A DNA stretch of 64,000 nucleotides from Salipiger sp. CCB-MM3 (GCF_001687105.1 NZ_CP014595.1:1892501-1956500); one strand, 5' to 3'; shown: positions 21,510 through 35,747, counted from the first letter of the stretch. The notes: a model not told the origin generated them from the sequence alone. Numbers and translations: made by a program.

Positions 21510-24500
21510 ATGAACCAGGAACTGACGAACAACCCGTTCAACCCGCTGACCCCGCCGAAGGTCTTCGACGAGATCAAAGTGTCGCTGGCGTCGCCCGAGC
21601 GGATCCTCTCGTGGTCCTACGGCGAGATCAAGAAACCCGAGACGATCAACTACCGTACGTTCAAGCCCGAGCGTGACGGCCTGTTCTGCGCGCGCATTTT
21701 TGGCCCGATCAAGGACTACGAATGCCTGTGCGGCAAATATAAGCGCATGAAGTATCGCGGCGTCGTCTGCGAGAAATGCGGCGTCGAAGTTACCCTGCAG
21801 AAAGTGCGCCGCGAGCGCATGGGCCACATCGAGCTCGCAGCCCCCTGCGCGCACATCTGGTTCCTGAAGTCGCTGCCCTCGCGCATCGGCCTCATGCTGG
21901 ACATGACGCTGCGTGACCTCGAGCGCGTGCTGTACTTCGAAAACTACGTGGTGATCGAGCCCGGTCTCACCGATCTGACCTACGGCCAGATGATGACCGA
22001 GGACGAGTTCCTCGACGCGCAGGACCAGTACGGCGCCGACGCCTTCAGCGCCAACATCGGTGCCGAAGCGATCCGCGAGATGCTGGCCGCCATCGACCTC
22101 GAAGCCGAGGCAGAGCAGCTGCGCGCCGACCTCAAGGAAGCGACCGGCGAGCTCAAGCCCAAGAAGATCATCAAGCGTCTGAAGGTGGTGGAATCCTTCC
22201 TCGAGTCGGGCAACCGTCCCGAGTGGATGATCCTCACCGTGATCCCGGTCATCCCGCCTGAACTGCGCCCGCTGGTGCCGCTGGACGGTGGCCGCTTCGC
22301 GACCTCGGACCTGAACGACCTCTACCGCCGCGTGATCAACCGGAACAACCGCCTCAAGCGGCTGATCGAACTGCGCGCGCCGGACATCATCGTCCGCAAC
22401 GAAAAGCGGATGCTGCAGGAAGCCGTCGACGCTCTGTTCGACAACGGCCGTCGTGGCCGCGTCATCACCGGTGCCAACAAGCGCCCGCTGAAGTCGCTGT
22501 CGGACATGCTGAAAGGTAAGCAGGGCCGCTTCCGTCAGAACCTTCTGGGTAAGCGCGTCGACTTCTCGGGCCGTTCGGTCATCGTGACCGGTCCGGAACT
22601 CAAGCTGCACCAGTGCGGCCTGCCGAAGAAGATGGCGCTCGAACTGTTCAAGCCCTTCATCTACTCGCGGCTCGAGGCCAAAGGTCTGTCGAGCACCGTG
22701 AAGCAGGCGAAGAAACTGGTCGAGAAAGAGCGTCCCGAGGTGTGGGACATCCTCGACGAGGTGATCCGCGAGCACCCGGTTCTGCTGAACCGTGCGCCGA
22801 CGCTGCACCGTCTGGGCATTCAGGCGTTCGAACCCCAGCTGATCGAAGGCAAGGCCATCCAGCTGCACCCGCTCGTCTGCTCGGCGTTCAACGCTGACTT
22901 CGACGGTGACCAGATGGCCGTTCACGTGCCGCTGTCGCTTGAAGCGCAGCTCGAGGCACGCGTGCTGATGATGTCGACGAACAACGTTCTGTCGCCGGCA
23001 AACGGCAGCCCGATCATCGTTCCGTCGCAGGATATGATCCTTGGCCTGTACTACACCACCATCATGCGCGAAGGCATGAAGGGCGAGGGCATGAAGTTCT
23101 CGAACATCGAAGAGGTGGAGCACGCTCTGACCTCCGGTGAGGTGCATCTGCACGCCAAGATCGAATGCCGCGTCAAGCAGATCGACGAAGAGGGCAATGA
23201 GGTCGTCAAACGCTACGAGACGACCCCGGGCCGCGTGCGCCTCGGCGCGCTGCTGCCGATGAACGCCAAGGCTCCGTTCGATCTGGTCAACACGCTGCTG
23301 CGTAAGAAAGACGTGCAGAAGGTCATCGACACCGTCTACCGCTACTGCGGTCAGAAAGAGTCGGTCATCTTCTGTGACCAGATCATGTCGATGGGCTTCA
23401 AAGAAGCGTTCCGCGCCGGCATCTCGTTCGGCAAGGACGACATGGTCATCCCCGACAACAAGTGGGAACTGGTCGAGGAAACCCGCGATCAGGTGAAGGA
23501 CTTCGAGCAGCAGTATCTCGACGGTCTGATCACCCAGGGCGAGAAGTACAACAAGGTGGTGGACGCCTGGTCGAAGTGTAACGACAAGGTCACCGACGCC
23601 ATGATGAACACCATCTCGGCCAACAAGCGCGCCGAGGACGGGTCGGAAATGGAGCCGAACTCGGTTTACATGATGGCCCACTCCGGTGCGCGTGGCTCGG
23701 TCACCCAGATGAAGCAGCTGGGCGGGATGCGCGGGCTGATGGCGAAGCCGAACGGCGACATCATCGAGACCCCGATTATCTCGAACTTCAAAGAAGGCCT
23801 GACCGTTCTCGAGTACTTCAACTCGACCCACGGTGCCCGTAAGGGTCTGTCGGATACCGCTCTGAAGACGGCAAACTCGGGTTACCTGACCCGTCGTCTG
23901 GTGGACGTGGCGCAGGACTGCATCGTGCGTGCGCACGACTGTGGCACCGACCGCGCGATCACCGCAGAAGCGGCTGTCAACGATGGTGAGGTTGTCGCCT
24001 CGCTCGCAGAGCGTATCCTCGGCCGTGTGGCTGCGGATGACATCCCGCACCCCGTTACCGGCGAAGTGCTGGTGCGTGCCGGTCAGCTCATCGACGAGCG
24101 TATGGCCGACGTGATCGACGAGGCGGCCGTGCAGTCCACGCGCATCCGCTCGCCGCTGACCTGTGAGGCCGAAGAGGGCGTCTGCGCCATGTGCTATGGC
24201 CGTGACCTCGCACGCGGCACCATGGTCAACACCGGCGAAGCTGTCGGCATCATCGCCGCGCAGTCGATCGGTGAGCCTGGCACGCAGCTGACGATGCGGA
24301 CCTTCCACATCGGCGGCGTTGCTCAGGGTGGCCAGCAGTCCTTCCAGGAAGCTTCGCAGGAAGGCATCATCGAGTTCGAGAACGCCTCGACCCTCGAGAA
24401 CTCCATCGGCGAGACGCTCATCATGGGCCGCAACATGAAGCTGCGGATCATGGGTGAGGACGGCAAGGAACGTGCGAGCCACAAGCTCGGCTACGGCACC

Positions 24501-25763
24501 AAGCTGTTCGTCAAGGAAGGCCAGAAGGTCGCTCGCGGCGACAAGCTGTTCGAGTGGGACCCCTACACCCTGCCGATCCTGGCGGAGGCCGACGGTGTCG
24601 CCAAGCATGTGGACCTCACCAATGGTGTGGCCGTGCGCGACGAGACCGACGATGCCACCGGCATGACCCAGAAGATCGTGATCGACTGGCGTGCGGCACC
24701 GAAGGGCAACGAGCTCAAGCCGGAAATCATCCTGATGGATGCCGATGGCGAGCCCGTCCGCAACGCGGCTGGCAACCCGATCACCTACCCGATGTCGGTC
24801 GACGCGATCCTGTCGTGCGAAGACGGGCAGGAGATCAAGGCCGGTGACGTTCTGGCGCGTATCCCGCGTGAAGGCGCGAAGACGAAGGACATTACCGGTG
24901 GTCTGCCGCGTGTGGCCGAACTCTTCGAAGCGCGTCGTCCGAAGGACCACGCCATCATCGCCGAAATCGACGGCTATGTGCGCTTTGGCAAGGACTACAA
25001 GAACAAGCGCCGCATCGCGATTGACCCGGTCGACGACACGCTGGAGCCCAAGGAATACATGATCCCCAAGGGCAAGCACATTCCGGTGGTCGAGGGCGAT
25101 TACGTCCAGAAGGGCGACTACATCATGGACGGCAACCCGGCGCCGCATGACATCCTGGCCATCATGGGTGTCGAGGCTCTGGCGAACTACATGATCGACG
25201 AAGTCCAGGACGTCTATCGACTGCAGGGCGTGAAGATCAACGACAAGCACGTCGAGGTCATCGTCCGTCAGATGCTGCAGAAGTGGGAAATCCACGACTC
25301 CGGCGACACCACGCTGCTCAAAGGCGAGCATGTGGACAAGGCGGAGTTCGACGCGGCCAACGAGAAGATCGAGAAGAAGGGCGGCCGTCCGGCGACGGGC
25401 GAGCCCATCCTGCTCGGCATCACCAAAGCGTCGCTGCAGACCCGTTCGTTCATCTCGGCGGCCTCCTTCCAGGAGACCACCCGCGTCCTCACCGAGGCTT
25501 CGGTGCAGGGCAAGAAGGACAAGCTGGTCGGCCTCAAGGAAAACGTCATCGTGGGCCGCCTGATCCCGGCGGGCACCGGTGGCGCGACCCAGCGGGTGCG
25601 TCGCATCGCGACCGAGCGCGACAACAAGGTGATCGAAGTGCGCCGCGACGAGGCCGAACAGGCCGCGCTGCTGGCCGCGCCCGAAGCCTCGGCGGAGAGC
25701 GACGTGATCGGTGGCGACGAGTTCGACACGCTGGTCGTGGACACGCCGGAAAGCCGCGAGTAA
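21510..25763 (+). CDS. rpoC: DNA-directed RNA polymerase subunit beta'
   Basis: The protein has 1417 residues. An N-terminal zinc-binding motif ([20 protein letters not shown], about residues 71-90) is followed by the bridge with the catalytic NADFDGD triad of aspartates that hold Mg2+. The second zinc cluster is [15 protein letters not shown] with its partner cysteine upstream, and the trigger loop region is [20 protein letters not shown] precedes the ATG. With RpoB and RpoA (47538) it forms the core enzyme. A strong terminator follows. Confidence 0.98.
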   Translation: MNQELTNNPFNPLTPPKVFDEIKVSLASPERILSWSYGEIKKPETINYRTFKPERDGLFCARIFGPIKDYECLCGKYKRMKYRGVVCEKCGVEVTLQKVRRERMGHIELAAPCAHIWFLKSLPSRIGLMLDMTLRDLERVLYFENYVVIEPGLTDLTYGQMMTEDEFLDAQDQYGADAFSANIGAEAIREMLAAIDLEAEAEQLRADLKEATGELKPKKIIKRLKVVESFLESGNRPEWMILTVIPVIPPELRPLVPLDGGRFATSDLNDLYRRVINRNNRLKRLIELRAPDIIVRNEKRMLQEAVDALFDNGRRGRVITGANKRPLKSLSDMLKGKQGRFRQNLLGKRVDFSGRSVIVTGPELKLHQCGLPKKMALELFKPFIYSRLEAKGLSSTVKQAKKLVEKERPEVWDILDEVIREHPVLLNRAPTLHRLGIQAFEPQLIEGKAIQLHPLVCSAFNADFDGDQMAVHVPLSLEAQLEARVLMMSTNNVLSPANGSPIIVPSQDMILGLYYTTIMREGMKGEGMKFSNIEEVEHALTSGEVHLHAKIECRVKQIDEEGNEVVKRYETTPGRVRLGALLPMNAKAPFDLVNTLLRKKDVQKVIDTVYRYCGQKESVIFCDQIMSMGFKEAFRAGISFGKDDMVIPDNKWELVEETRDQVKDFEQQYLDGLITQGEKYNKVVDAWSKCNDKVTDAMMNTISANKRAEDGSEMEPNSVYMMAHSGARGSVTQMKQLGGMRGLMAKPNGDIIETPIISNFKEGLTVLEYFNSTHGARKGLSDTALKTANSGYLTRRLVDVAQDCIVRAHDCGTDRAITAEAAVNDGEVVASLAERILGRVAADDIPHPVTGEVLVRAGQLIDERMADVIDEAAVQSTRIRSPLTCEAEEGVCAMCYGRDLARGTMVNTGEAVGIIAAQSIGEPGTQLTMRTFHIGGVAQGGQQSFQEASQEGIIEFENASTLENSIGETLIMGRNMKLRIMGEDGKERASHKLGYGTKLFVKEGQKVARGDKLFEWDPYTLPILAEADGVAKHVDLTNGVAVRDETDDATGMTQKIVIDWRAAPKGNELKPEIILMDADGEPVRNAAGNPITYPMSVDAILSCEDGQEIKAGDVLARIPREGAKTKDITGGLPRVAELFEARRPKDHAIIAEIDGYVRFGKDYKNKRRIAIDPVDDTLEPKEYMIPKGKHIPVVEGDYVQKGDYIMDGNPAPHDILAIMGVEALANYMIDEVQDVYRLQGVKINDKHVEVIVRQMLQKWEIHDSGDTTLLKGEHVDKAEFDAANEKIEKKGGRPATGEPILLGITKASLQTRSFISAASFQETTRVLTEASVQGKKDKLVGLKENVIVGRLIPAGTGGATQRVRRIATERDNKVIEVRRDEAEQAALLAAPEASAESDVIGGDEFDTLVVDTPESRE

Positions 25764-25794
25764 TCGCAGCGGCCGAAAGGTCTGGCAGAGATCG

Positions 25795-25824
25795 GCCCCC
25801 GCGCTTCGGCGCGGGGGCTTTTTT
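25795..25824 (+). terminator. Intrinsic terminator after rpoC
   Basis: A perfect 10-bp stem GCCCCCGCGC/GCGCGGGGGC closes a TTCG tetraloop and is followed by six T. It ends the rplJL-rpoBC unit. Confidence 0.95.
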
Positions 25825-25846
25825 GTGTTTTGGTGGTGCTGAAGGG

Positions 25847-25909
25847 GAGGGGGCGCTGCCCCCTCGCCGCTGCGCGGCTCACCCCAGGCGTATTTTCAAA
25901 GAGAAGAAG
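25847..25909 (+). repeat. REP-like intergenic element, diverged copy B
   Basis: GAGGGGGCGCTGCCCCCTC, a CCGCTGCGCGG hairpin, then CACCCCAGGCGTATTTTC and AAGAGAAGAAG. It has the same three-part layout as copies A, C and D, but the last block is diverged (GGCGTATTTT for GGGATATTT). Confidence 0.6.
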
Positions 25910-25986
25910 ACACGGCGGCGGATGTTTTCGTGCGCAGTATCGTTTCCCCGTGGTGATGGCGGGGCGGCGGTGCTAGCGCAGGGCGC

Positions 25987-26895
25987 ATGAAGAGCCTTTC
26001 GGACAACAGCCGCGGCGTGCTCCTGATGATCGGGAATATGGCCGCCTTCACCTTCAGCGATGCCTGCGTGAAAGCCATCGGCTCGGCCCTGCCGCTGTCG
26101 CAGGTTCTGGTGCTGCGCGGGATCGTCGCGAGCCTGTGCATCGCGCTGCTTGCCGCTCGCCTCGGGGCCTTCCGGCACCGTCCGGGTCGGCGCGACACTG
26201 CGCTGATGGCGCTGCGCGGGGTGGCCGAATGCGGCTCGGCCTATTTCTTCCTGACCGCTTTGCGCAACATGCCCTTGGCCAATGCCACGGCGCTTTTGCA
26301 GATGGTGCCGCTGACGGTGACCCTGAGCAGCGCGGTATTCTTTTCCGAGCCGGTGGGTTGGCGCCGCTGGCTGGCGATCGCGGGCGGCTTTCTGGGGATG
26401 CTGCTGATCGTCCAGCCCGGCACCGAGGGGTTCAACGCCTATTCCCTGCTGGCGCTGGCGGCGGTCGGCTCGGTCACGCTGCGCGATCTGGCCACGCGGC
26501 GCCTGGCGCCTTCGGTGCCGTCGATGCAGGTCACGCTGTCGTCGGCCATGTCGGTGCTGCTGCTTGCGGGGCTCTGGTCTCTGGGCGAGGACTGGCAGCC
26601 GCTGGACGGCCGGCTGTCGCTGCTGATGCTCGGGACCAGCGTGCTCATCGTCGCGGGCTACACGCTGAGCGTGATGGCGATGCGCGTGGGCGACGTGGGG
26701 TTCATCGCGCCGTTCCGCTACACCGGGCTCATATGGGCGCTGCTGCTGGGGCTGGTGGTCTGGGGCGAGGTGCCCGCGCCGCTCACCCTAATGGGGGCGG
26801 CGGTCATCGCGGTGATGGGCAGTTTCACCCTTTGGCGTGAGCGCCAGTTGCGCGGGGCAGGTCGGGGCGCTCAGGCAAAGACGCGGCGGATGTGA
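25987..26895 (+). CDS. DMT-superfamily permease (EamA type)
   Basis: The protein has 302 residues with about ten hydrophobic segments arranged as two EamA repeats. The first includes ALMALRGVAECGSAYFFLTA and LPLSQVLVLRGI; the second ends with FIAPFRYTGLIWALLLGLVV. This class of inner-membrane carriers exports or imports small metabolites such as amino acids, nucleosides or S-adenosylmethionine; the substrate cannot be told here. It sits alone between the rpoBC terminator and a convergent glycosyltransferase-like gene, overlapping the latter by 25 bp at the 3' ends. No clear promoter is visible in the 77 bp between copy B of the repeat and its start. Confidence 0.88.
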   Translation: MKSLSDNSRGVLLMIGNMAAFTFSDACVKAIGSALPLSQVLVLRGIVASLCIALLAARLGAFRHRPGRRDTALMALRGVAECGSAYFFLTALRNMPLANATALLQMVPLTVTLSSAVFFSEPVGWRRWLAIAGGFLGMLLIVQPGTEGFNAYSLLALAAVGSVTLRDLATRRLAPSVPSMQVTLSSAMSVLLLAGLWSLGEDWQPLDGRLSLLMLGTSVLIVAGYTLSVMAMRVGDVGFIAPFRYTGLIWALLLGLVVWGEVPAPLTLMGAAVIAVMGSFTLWRERQLRGAGRGAQAKTRRM

Positions 26896-27671
26896 TCGCA
26901 GTCGACGGCGAAGCGGCGTTTGATCTCGGCTTCGCCCTCGGCATCGAGCCGCGGCAGCTCGACCGGTTTCACGTGTTTCTTTTGCCGCGAGTCGTTGTGA
27001 TCATTGTGCCCGCGTAGATACATCGGGCTGTCGGTGAAGCTGAGCGTCGGCATGAACTGGATGAGCTTTTGGTGGCCGAAGTTCATGATGCTCTGCCGCA
27101 CGCCCGGCGCCACGGCGACCGCCTGCGCCACGCCCCAGAAAGGGGTCATGCAGGGCTCGGCGCAGAGGCCTTCGGCATCGGGGCGGGCGACATAGCCACG
27201 GTTCCAATCGAGGGCGACGAGGCGGTGGCGCGCGCGCAGGGCGGAAATATCGAGGGCGGCTGCGCGCAGCTCTTCGATGAAGTTCACGGCCACCGCGTCA
27301 TCGTCGTCATGGCGGAACTCGAGGCAGGGTTGGCTCATATCCCGCGCCGCGTTGATCACCTGCTGACAGACTTGCCGGTGCGGACCGGGCGGGCGGGCGA
27401 CGATGCGGGCCTGTGGAAAATCGGCGATGAGCGCGCGCAGCCGTTCGAGGTAGACCGCGGGCATCGCCTCGCCGACCAATATGAGGAAGATGAAGTCGCC
27501 ATCGCTCTGCGCCTTCAGCCCGGGCAGGCAGATGCATTCGAAATGGCGCAGTCTTTCCTCCATCCGCGCGGGCGCGTAGAGATAGGCGGTGCGGGCCTCG
27601 ATGCTGTCGTGTTCGACCTGAAAGCCGCCCTCGGCGGGGTAGGAAAAACGGCACAGGCCGATGATCTGCAT
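26871..27671 (-). CDS. Rhamnosyltransferase-like protein
   Basis: The protein has 266 residues. It begins MQIIGLCRFSYPAEGGFQVE and contains an acidic DDDD stretch (LEFRHDDDDAVAVNFI) resembling the nucleotide-sugar/metal site of a GT-A glycosyltransferase. The overall pattern (LCRFSYP; FECICLPGLKAQSDGDFIFL; HNDHN near the C-terminus) matches the putative rhamnosyl transferase family common in rhodobacters. The substrate is unknown; surface polysaccharide is likely. ATG 27671 is chosen for the upstream AAGAGGAG. It is transcribed against the permease gene, with a 25-bp 3' overlap, and diverges from rpsL. Confidence 0.75.
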   Translation of the reverse strand: MQIIGLCRFSYPAEGGFQVEHDSIEARTAYLYAPARMEERLRHFECICLPGLKAQSDGDFIFLILVGEAMPAVYLERLRALIADFPQARIVARPPGPHRQVCQQVINAARDMSQPCLEFRHDDDDAVAVNFIEELRAAALDISALRARHRLVALDWNRGYVARPDAEGLCAEPCMTPFWGVAQAVAVAPGVRQSIMNFGHQKLIQFMPTLSFTDSPMYLRGHNDHNDSRQKKHVKPVELPRLDAEGEAEIKRRFAVDCDHIRRVFA

Positions 27672-27745
27672 GGGCGAATGGCTCCTCTTGGGTGTCCCGC
27701 ATATGCTTGGCATCGCCGCCAGCGGCTGACAAGCGGCGGGTCGTG

Positions 27746-27774
27746 TTGACAAGCCGGGCGACTCCCCCTATACG
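27746..27774 (+). promoter_or_regulatory. Strong sigma70-type promoter of the str operon
   Basis: A perfect TTGACA is 17 bases from TATACG. Transcription would start near 27781, giving a leader of about 265 nt before rpsL. That leader has no gene; it holds several GC-rich pairings but no obvious T-run terminator. Confidence 0.85.
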
Positions 27775-28046
27775 CGCCTCAATCCGGTGGTAGGCCCAAG
27801 TGCGTCCGCCGCATTCTACAGAACTAGCGTGGTCAAGATCGGCGTCACAGGCCCCGATCCTCTGCAGACCCACCGCGACGTCACCCATGTCCGGGGACGT
27901 ATGCGGTATTTTGTCGTTACTGCCCTCTGGGTCGGTTGCGGCACGGACAAAACCGGTGACCTGCGGACGCGTAGGGCGCCTTTTGCTTGAACCGCATGGG
28001 GGGCTCCCCGTGCACACATATGTGAGAATTACGGGGAACAACCCAT

Positions 28047-28418
28047 ATGCCCACGATCCAACAGCTGATCCGCAAGCCGCGGCAGCCGAAAGTCAAACGT
28101 TCGAAGTCGCAGCACCTGGAACAGTGCCCGCAGAAGCGCGGCGTCTGCACCCGCGTCTACACCACCACGCCTAAGAAGCCGAACTCGGCAATGCGTAAGG
28201 TGGCCAAGGTGCGTCTGACCAACGGCTACGAAGTCATCTCCTACATCCCGGGTGAATCGCACAACCTGCAGGAGCACTCTGTTGTGCTCATCCGCGGCGG
28301 CCGTGTGAAAGACCTTCCGGGTGTCCGCTATCACATCCTGCGCGGTGTCCTCGACACCCAGGGCGTCAAAGACCGGAAGCAGCGCCGCTCCAAGTACGGC
28401 GCGAAGCGTCCGAAGTAA
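28047..28418 (+). CDS. rpsL: 30S ribosomal protein S12
   Basis: The protein has 123 residues. It has [41 protein letters not shown] and the decoding-site loop [10 protein letters not shown]. The two lysines whose mutation gives streptomycin resistance (K43 in TPKKPNS and K88 in GRVKDLPG) are both Lys, so the gene is of the sensitive type. It opens the str operon. Confidence 0.98.
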   Translation: MPTIQQLIRKPRQPKVKRSKSQHLEQCPQKRGVCTRVYTTTPKKPNSAMRKVAKVRLTNGYEVISYIPGESHNLQEHSVVLIRGGRVKDLPGVRYHILRGVLDTQGVKDRKQRRSKYGAKRPK

Positions 28419-28430
28419 GAGGATATATAA

Positions 28431-28901
28431 ATGTCTCGTCGTCACGCCGCCGAAAAACGCGAAGTCCTGCCCGACGCCAAGTATGGCGACCGGGTTCTGA
28501 CCAAATTCATGAACAACCTGATGATCGACGGCAAGAAGTCGGTCGCAGAGCGCATCGTCTACAACGCCCTCGAGCGCGTTGAAGGCAAAGTAAAGCGCGC
28601 GCCCGTGGAAGTGTTCCACGAGGCTCTCGACAACATCAAGCCGGCCGTCGAAGTTCGTTCGCGCCGCGTTGGTGGTGCCACCTACCAGGTTCCCGTCGAA
28701 GTGCGCCCCGAGCGCCGCGAAGCCCTGGCAATCCGCTGGCTGATCGCCGCATCGCGTTCGCGTAACGAGAACACGATGGAAGAGCGTCTCGCGGGTGAGC
28801 TTCTGGACGCCGTGCAATCGCGTGGCTCCGCTGTTAAGAAGCGCGAAGACACCCATAAGATGGCCGACGCGAACAAAGCGTTCAGCCACTACCGCTGGTA
28901 A
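28431..28901 (+). CDS. rpsG: 30S ribosomal protein S7
   Basis: The protein has 156 residues. It begins [20 protein letters not shown] and contains the conserved [13 protein letters not shown] and [20 protein letters not shown] segments. S7 nucleates assembly of the 30S head and usually represses the str operon. AGAGGATATATAA precedes the start. The gap to rpsL is 12 bp and to fusA 21 bp. Confidence 0.98.
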   Translation: MSRRHAAEKREVLPDAKYGDRVLTKFMNNLMIDGKKSVAERIVYNALERVEGKVKRAPVEVFHEALDNIKPAVEVRSRRVGGATYQVPVEVRPERREALAIRWLIAASRSRNENTMEERLAGELLDAVQSRGSAVKKREDTHKMADANKAFSHYRW

Positions 28902-28922
28902 GCTCCGGAAAGGCAAACCAAC

Positions 28923-31046
<2,124 letters not shown>

Positions 31047-31052
31047 GCAGCG

Positions 31053-31088
31053 GTGCGGGGCTCGGCCCCGCACCCTACCCAAGTAGGG
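31053..31088 (+). promoter_or_regulatory. Two adjacent hairpins between fusA and tuf
   Basis: GTGCGGGG/CCCCGCAC (loop CTCGG) is directly followed by CCCTAC/GTAGGG (loop CCAA). No T tract follows, so they are more likely mRNA processing or stability elements than terminators. They compete for a few shared bases at the junction. Confidence 0.55.
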
Positions 31089-31128
31089 TGCGTGCACGCA
31101 CGCACCGCCACCGACCAAGGAGGCCATC

Positions 31129-32304
<1,176 letters not shown>

Positions 32305-32344
32305 TGAATGCGCGCCCGGCACCTACGCCGGGCAGCAGATCGGG

Positions 32345-32372
32345 AAAGGGCCGCCCCAGGGCGGCCCTTTTT
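32345..32372 (+). terminator. Intrinsic terminator after tuf
   Basis: An 11-bp perfect stem AAAGGGCCGCC/GGCGGCCCTTT closes a CCAG loop and is followed by TTTTT. It ends the str operon. Confidence 0.92.
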
Positions 32373-32460
32373 CCATAACCGCGGTTCGCCGATGCGGATG
32401 CCTGTGGCCCCGGCACGGCTGAATTGCAGAAATACCCATGCGGCGCCTGCGCGCTGGGGC

Positions 32461-32489
32461 TTGCCAAGCAAGGCTCTCAGCCGTATATG
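32461..32489 (+). promoter_or_regulatory. Sigma70-type promoter of the S10 operon
   Basis: TTGCCA and TATATG are separated by 17 bases, giving a leader of about 115 nt before rpsJ. The rest of 32373-32608 shows no gene. Confidence 0.75.
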
Positions 32490-32608
32490 CGCGCAACGGC
32501 CCAAGGGTCGTGAAGGGCGGGGTGATTCCCCGCCTTTTAGGTTCGATGAGGGTGCGGCGATGCGCGTCCATCCTCCTCTCAACCTTAACGCCAAAATAGG
32601 ACTGTTCG

Positions 32609-32914
32609 ATGAACCAGAACATCCGTATCCGGCTCAAGGCGTTTGATTACCGCGTCCTCGATGCATCGACGCAGGAAATCGTGAACACCGCCAAGCGCAC
32701 CGGCGCTACCGTTCGCGGCCCGATCCCGCTGCCGAACAAGATTGAGAAATTCACTGTTCTGCGTGGCCCGCACGTGAACAAGAAATCCCGCGATCAGTTC
32801 GAGATTCGTACGCACAAGCGTCTTCTCGACATCGTAGATCCGACCCCGCAGACCGTGGACGCGCTGATGAAGCTCGACCTCGCGGCCGGCGTGGATGTCG
32901 AGATCAAGGTGTAA
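32609..32914 (+). CDS. rpsJ: 30S ribosomal protein S10
   Basis: The protein has 101 residues. It starts [20 protein letters not shown] and has [24 protein letters not shown], whose loop reaches the tRNA sites. S10 also acts with NusB in antitermination. It is the first gene of the S10 cluster, 11 bp before rplC. Confidence 0.98.
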   Translation: MNQNIRIRLKAFDYRVLDASTQEIVNTAKRTGATVRGPIPLPNKIEKFTVLRGPHVNKKSRDQFEIRTHKRLLDIVDPTPQTVDALMKLDLAAGVDVEIKV

Positions 32915-32925
32915 GGGGGCAGATC

Positions 32926-33651
32926 ATGTTGCGCTCTGGAGTTATCGCAAAGAAAGTCGGCATGACCCGGCTGTTCATGGAAGACGGCAAGCAGATCCCT
33001 GTGACCGTCCTCCAACTCGAAGGTTGCCAGGTCGTCGCACAGCGGACCGCTGACAAGGACGGCTACAGCGCCGTTCAGCTCGGCGCCGGTGCTGCAAAGG
33101 CCAAGAACGTGTCGAAGGCCATGCGTGGTCACTTCGCCGCGGCCAAGGTGGAACCGAAGCGGAAGATCGCGGAATTCCGCGTCGATGCAGAGAACCTCAT
33201 CGCCGTTGGCGAAGAGATCTCGGCAGAGCACTACTTCGAAGGTCAGTATGTCGACGTTGCCGGCACGACCATCGGTAAAGGCTTTGCCGGTGCAATGAAG
33301 CGCCACAACTTCGGTGGTCTTCGCGCATCGCACGGCGTGTCGATCTCGCACCGTTCGCACGGTTCGACCGGTCAGTGTCAGGACCCGGGCAAAGTCTTCA
33401 AAGGCAAGAAGATGGCTGGCCACATGGGTGCCGTCCGCGTCACCACGCAGAACCTGCAGGTCGTGAAGACCGATGCCGACCGCGGCATCATCATGATCAA
33501 GGGCGCGGTGCCGGGCTCGAAAGGTGGCTGGGTCACTGTCAAGGACGCCGTGAAGAAGCCGTTCCCCGAGAACGCTGCTCTGCCGGCTGCCCTGAAATCC
33601 GCTGCTGCTCCGGCTGAAGCCGAAGCTGAGAAGAAGGAAGGCGACGAATGA
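32926..33651 (+). CDS. rplC: 50S ribosomal protein L3
   Basis: The protein has 241 residues. [21 protein letters not shown] at the N-terminus and the central loop [20 protein letters not shown] fit L3, which lies next to the peptidyl-transferase centre. Compared with E. coli (209 residues) it has inserted residues and an Ala/Glu/Lys-rich C-terminal tail (about 25 residues), common in alphaproteobacteria. The stop overlaps the rplD start by 4 bp (ATGA). Confidence 0.98.
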   Translation: MLRSGVIAKKVGMTRLFMEDGKQIPVTVLQLEGCQVVAQRTADKDGYSAVQLGAGAAKAKNVSKAMRGHFAAAKVEPKRKIAEFRVDAENLIAVGEEISAEHYFEGQYVDVAGTTIGKGFAGAMKRHNFGGLRASHGVSISHRSHGSTGQCQDPGKVFKGKKMAGHMGAVRVTTQNLQVVKTDADRGIIMIKGAVPGSKGGWVTVKDAVKKPFPENAALPAALKSAAAPAEAEAEKKEGDE

Positions 33652-34265
33652 AACTCGACGTGATCAAACTCGACGGCGGTGCCGCGGGCGAAGTCGAGCT
33701 GACGGACGCGATCTTTGATCTCGAGCCGCGCGCCGACATTCTGCACCGTGTGGTTCGCTGGCAGCGTAACAAGGCGCAAGCCGGTACGCACAAGGTCAAG
33801 ACCCGCTCGGAAGTCAGCTACTCGACCAAGAAGATCTATCGCCAGAAGGGCACCGGCGGCGCACGCCACGGCTCCCGCAAGGCGCCGATCTTCCGCAAGG
33901 GTGGTATCTACAAGGGTCCGACCCCGCGCAGCCACGCGCATGACCTTCCCAAGAAGGTGCGCGCACTCGGCCTGAAGCTGGCTCTGTCGGCAAAAGCCAA
34001 GACCGGCTCGCTCGTGGTGATCGACACCGCGGAGACCGATGGCAAAACCAAGACGCTGGCGGCACAGGTCAAGAGCCTGGGCTGGAAGCGCGCTCTGGTG
34101 ATCGACGGTGCTTCGGTGAACGAGGGCTTCGCCCGCGCCGCCGCAAACATCGACGGTCTGGACGTGCTGCCCTCCGTCGGCGCCAACGTTTATGACATCC
34201 TCAAGCGTGACACTCTCGTGCTCACCAAAGCGGGTGTCGAAGCTCTGGAGGCTCGACTGAAATGA
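33648..34265 (+). CDS. rplD: 50S ribosomal protein L4
   Basis: The protein has 205 residues. It has the long internal loop [21 protein letters not shown] that reaches the exit tunnel. In E. coli L4 represses the S10 operon; whether it does so here is not visible. It is coupled by ATGA overlaps to rplC before and rplW after. Confidence 0.97.
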   Translation: MKLDVIKLDGGAAGEVELTDAIFDLEPRADILHRVVRWQRNKAQAGTHKVKTRSEVSYSTKKIYRQKGTGGARHGSRKAPIFRKGGIYKGPTPRSHAHDLPKKVRALGLKLALSAKAKTGSLVVIDTAETDGKTKTLAAQVKSLGWKRALVIDGASVNEGFARAAANIDGLDVLPSVGANVYDILKRDTLVLTKAGVEALEARLK

Positions 34266-34558
34266 CCGCTAAGGCACAACACTACGACGTGATCCGCAAG
34301 CCGATCATCACCGAGAAATCCACCATGGTCGGCGAGAACGGCACCGTGGTTTTCGAAGTGGCGATCGACTCGACCAAACCGCAAGTCAAAGAGGCCGTCG
34401 AGGCGCTCTTCGGCGTGAAGGTGAAATCGGTGAACACCACCATCACCAAAGGTAAGGTCAAGCGTTTCCGTGGCCAGATCGGCAAGCGGAACGACGTCAA
34501 GAAGGCCTATGTGACCCTCGAAGAGGGCAACACGATCGACGTGACCACCGGTCTCTGA
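34262..34558 (+). CDS. rplW: 50S ribosomal protein L23
   Basis: The protein has 98 residues. It has [20 protein letters not shown] and [23 protein letters not shown] (a basic extended loop). L23 docks trigger factor and SRP at the tunnel exit. It overlaps rplD by 4 bp. A terminator follows directly, so the S10 transcript can end here before rplB. Confidence 0.97.
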   Translation: MTAKAQHYDVIRKPIITEKSTMVGENGTVVFEVAIDSTKPQVKEAVEALFGVKVKSVNTTITKGKVKRFRGQIGKRNDVKKAYVTLEEGNTIDVTTGL

Positions 34559-34581
34559 TCGTTGCCTTTGGCAAGTTCGGG

Positions 34582-34608
34582 AAAGCCCTCGCTTCGGCGG
34601 GGGCTTTT
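34582..34608 (+). terminator. Intrinsic terminator after rplW, inside the S10 cluster
   Basis: An 11-bp stem AAAGCCCTCGC/GCGGGGGCTTT (one G-T pair) with a TTCG loop ends in TTTT. It interrupts the cluster 24 bp after rplW. Confidence 0.85.
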
Positions 34609-34709
34609 CCAATTCCCGGCTGCATTCCTCGGCCGGGCGGGGGAGGGCGGAAATCGCCCCAAACCCCGGCAAATAAGGGCCTCGACGCCCTTTGCGGCGG
34701 CGGTTGCGC

Positions 34710-34738
34710 TTGACCTTGATCGACTCTTTGACTAGAGC
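34710..34738 (+). promoter_or_regulatory. Probable promoter for rplB and downstream genes
   Basis: TTGACC and TAGAGC are separated by 17 bases. It lies between the rplW terminator and rplB, about 165 bp before the rplB start, so it would restart transcription of the cluster. Apart from this and the adjacent hairpin, 34609-34901 shows no gene. Confidence 0.6.
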
Positions 34739-34751
34739 AGGCCATCCGCTG

Positions 34752-34781
34752 AGCCCCGGATTCGTCCGGGGCTTCGCTTTT
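34752..34781 (+). promoter_or_regulatory. Attenuator-like hairpin in the rplB leader
   Basis: A 9-bp stem AGCCCCGGA/TCCGGGGCT with a TTCG loop is followed by TCGCTTTTG, just 14 bases after the predicted -10 box. It could attenuate transcripts from 34710 or finish termination of read-through from rplW. Confidence 0.55.
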
Positions 34782-34901
34782 GTTCGAAAGAACAGATCGC
34801 CTGGGACCTTCGGGGCCCTCTAAATCGGCCACCTTCGGGGGGCTAAACTCCGGCACACCCGATACGCGGGTGCTGTCGCATTACAACGGAAGACAGAAAG
34901 C

Positions 34902-35744
34902 ATGGCACTTAAGTCGTACAAGCCGACGACGCCGGGCCAGCGCGGGCTGGTGCTGATCGACCGTTCGGAGCTGTATAAAGGACGTCCCGTCAAAGCCCTC
35001 ACCGAGGGTCTGACGAAGTCGGGCGGCCGGAACAACACCGGACGGATCACTGCACGCCGCCGCGGCGGTGGCGCAAAGCGTCTCTATCGCATCGTCGATT
35101 TCAAGCGGAACAAGTTCGACGTGTCGGCCACCGTGGCCCGCATCGAATATGACCCCAACCGGACCGCGTTCATCGCACTGGTTCAGTATGACGACGGCGA
35201 GCAGGCCTACATCCTGGCCCCGCAGCGCCTCGCCATCGGCGACCGCGTCGTGGCGTCGGCAAAGGCCGACATCAAGCCCGGCAACGCTATGCCCTTCTCG
35301 GGCATGCCGATCGGTACCATCGTCCACAACATCGAACTGAAGCCCGGCAAGGGCGGTCAGATCGCACGCGCCGCGGGCACCTACGCCCAGTTCGTCGGCC
35401 GTGACGGTGGCTACGCACAGATCCGCCTCTCGTCGGGTGAACTGCGCATGGTTCGTCAGGAATGCATGGCCACCATCGGTGCCGTGTCGAACCCCGACAA
35501 CTCGAACCAGAACCTTGGTAAAGCCGGTCGTAACCGCCACTATGGCAAGCGTCCGAGCGTCCGCGGCGTCGTGATGAATCCGATCGACCACCCGCACGGT
35601 GGTGGTGAGGGTCGTACCTCGGGTGGTCGTCACCCGGTGACCCCGTGGGGCAAGCCGACCAAGGGCAAGCGTACCCGCAACACCAACAAGGCGTCGCAAA
35701 AGCTGATCATCCGCTCGCGCCACGCCAAGAAGAAGGGGCGGTAA
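34902..35744 (+). CDS. rplB: 50S ribosomal protein L2
   Basis: The protein has 280 residues. It contains the L2 core [21 protein letters not shown] and the peptidyl-transferase-proximal region [17 protein letters not shown] with the key His of HPHGGGEG. L2 is one of the proteins needed for subunit joining. It begins the second half of the S10 cluster, followed 3 bp later by rpsS. Confidence 0.98.
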   Translation: MALKSYKPTTPGQRGLVLIDRSELYKGRPVKALTEGLTKSGGRNNTGRITARRRGGGAKRLYRIVDFKRNKFDVSATVARIEYDPNRTAFIALVQYDDGEQAYILAPQRLAIGDRVVASAKADIKPGNAMPFSGMPIGTIVHNIELKPGKGGQIARAAGTYAQFVGRDGGYAQIRLSSGELRMVRQECMATIGAVSNPDNSNQNLGKAGRNRHYGKRPSVRGVVMNPIDHPHGGGEGRTSGGRHPVTPWGKPTKGKRTRNTNKASQKLIIRSRHAKKKGR

Positions 35745-35747
35745 TCC

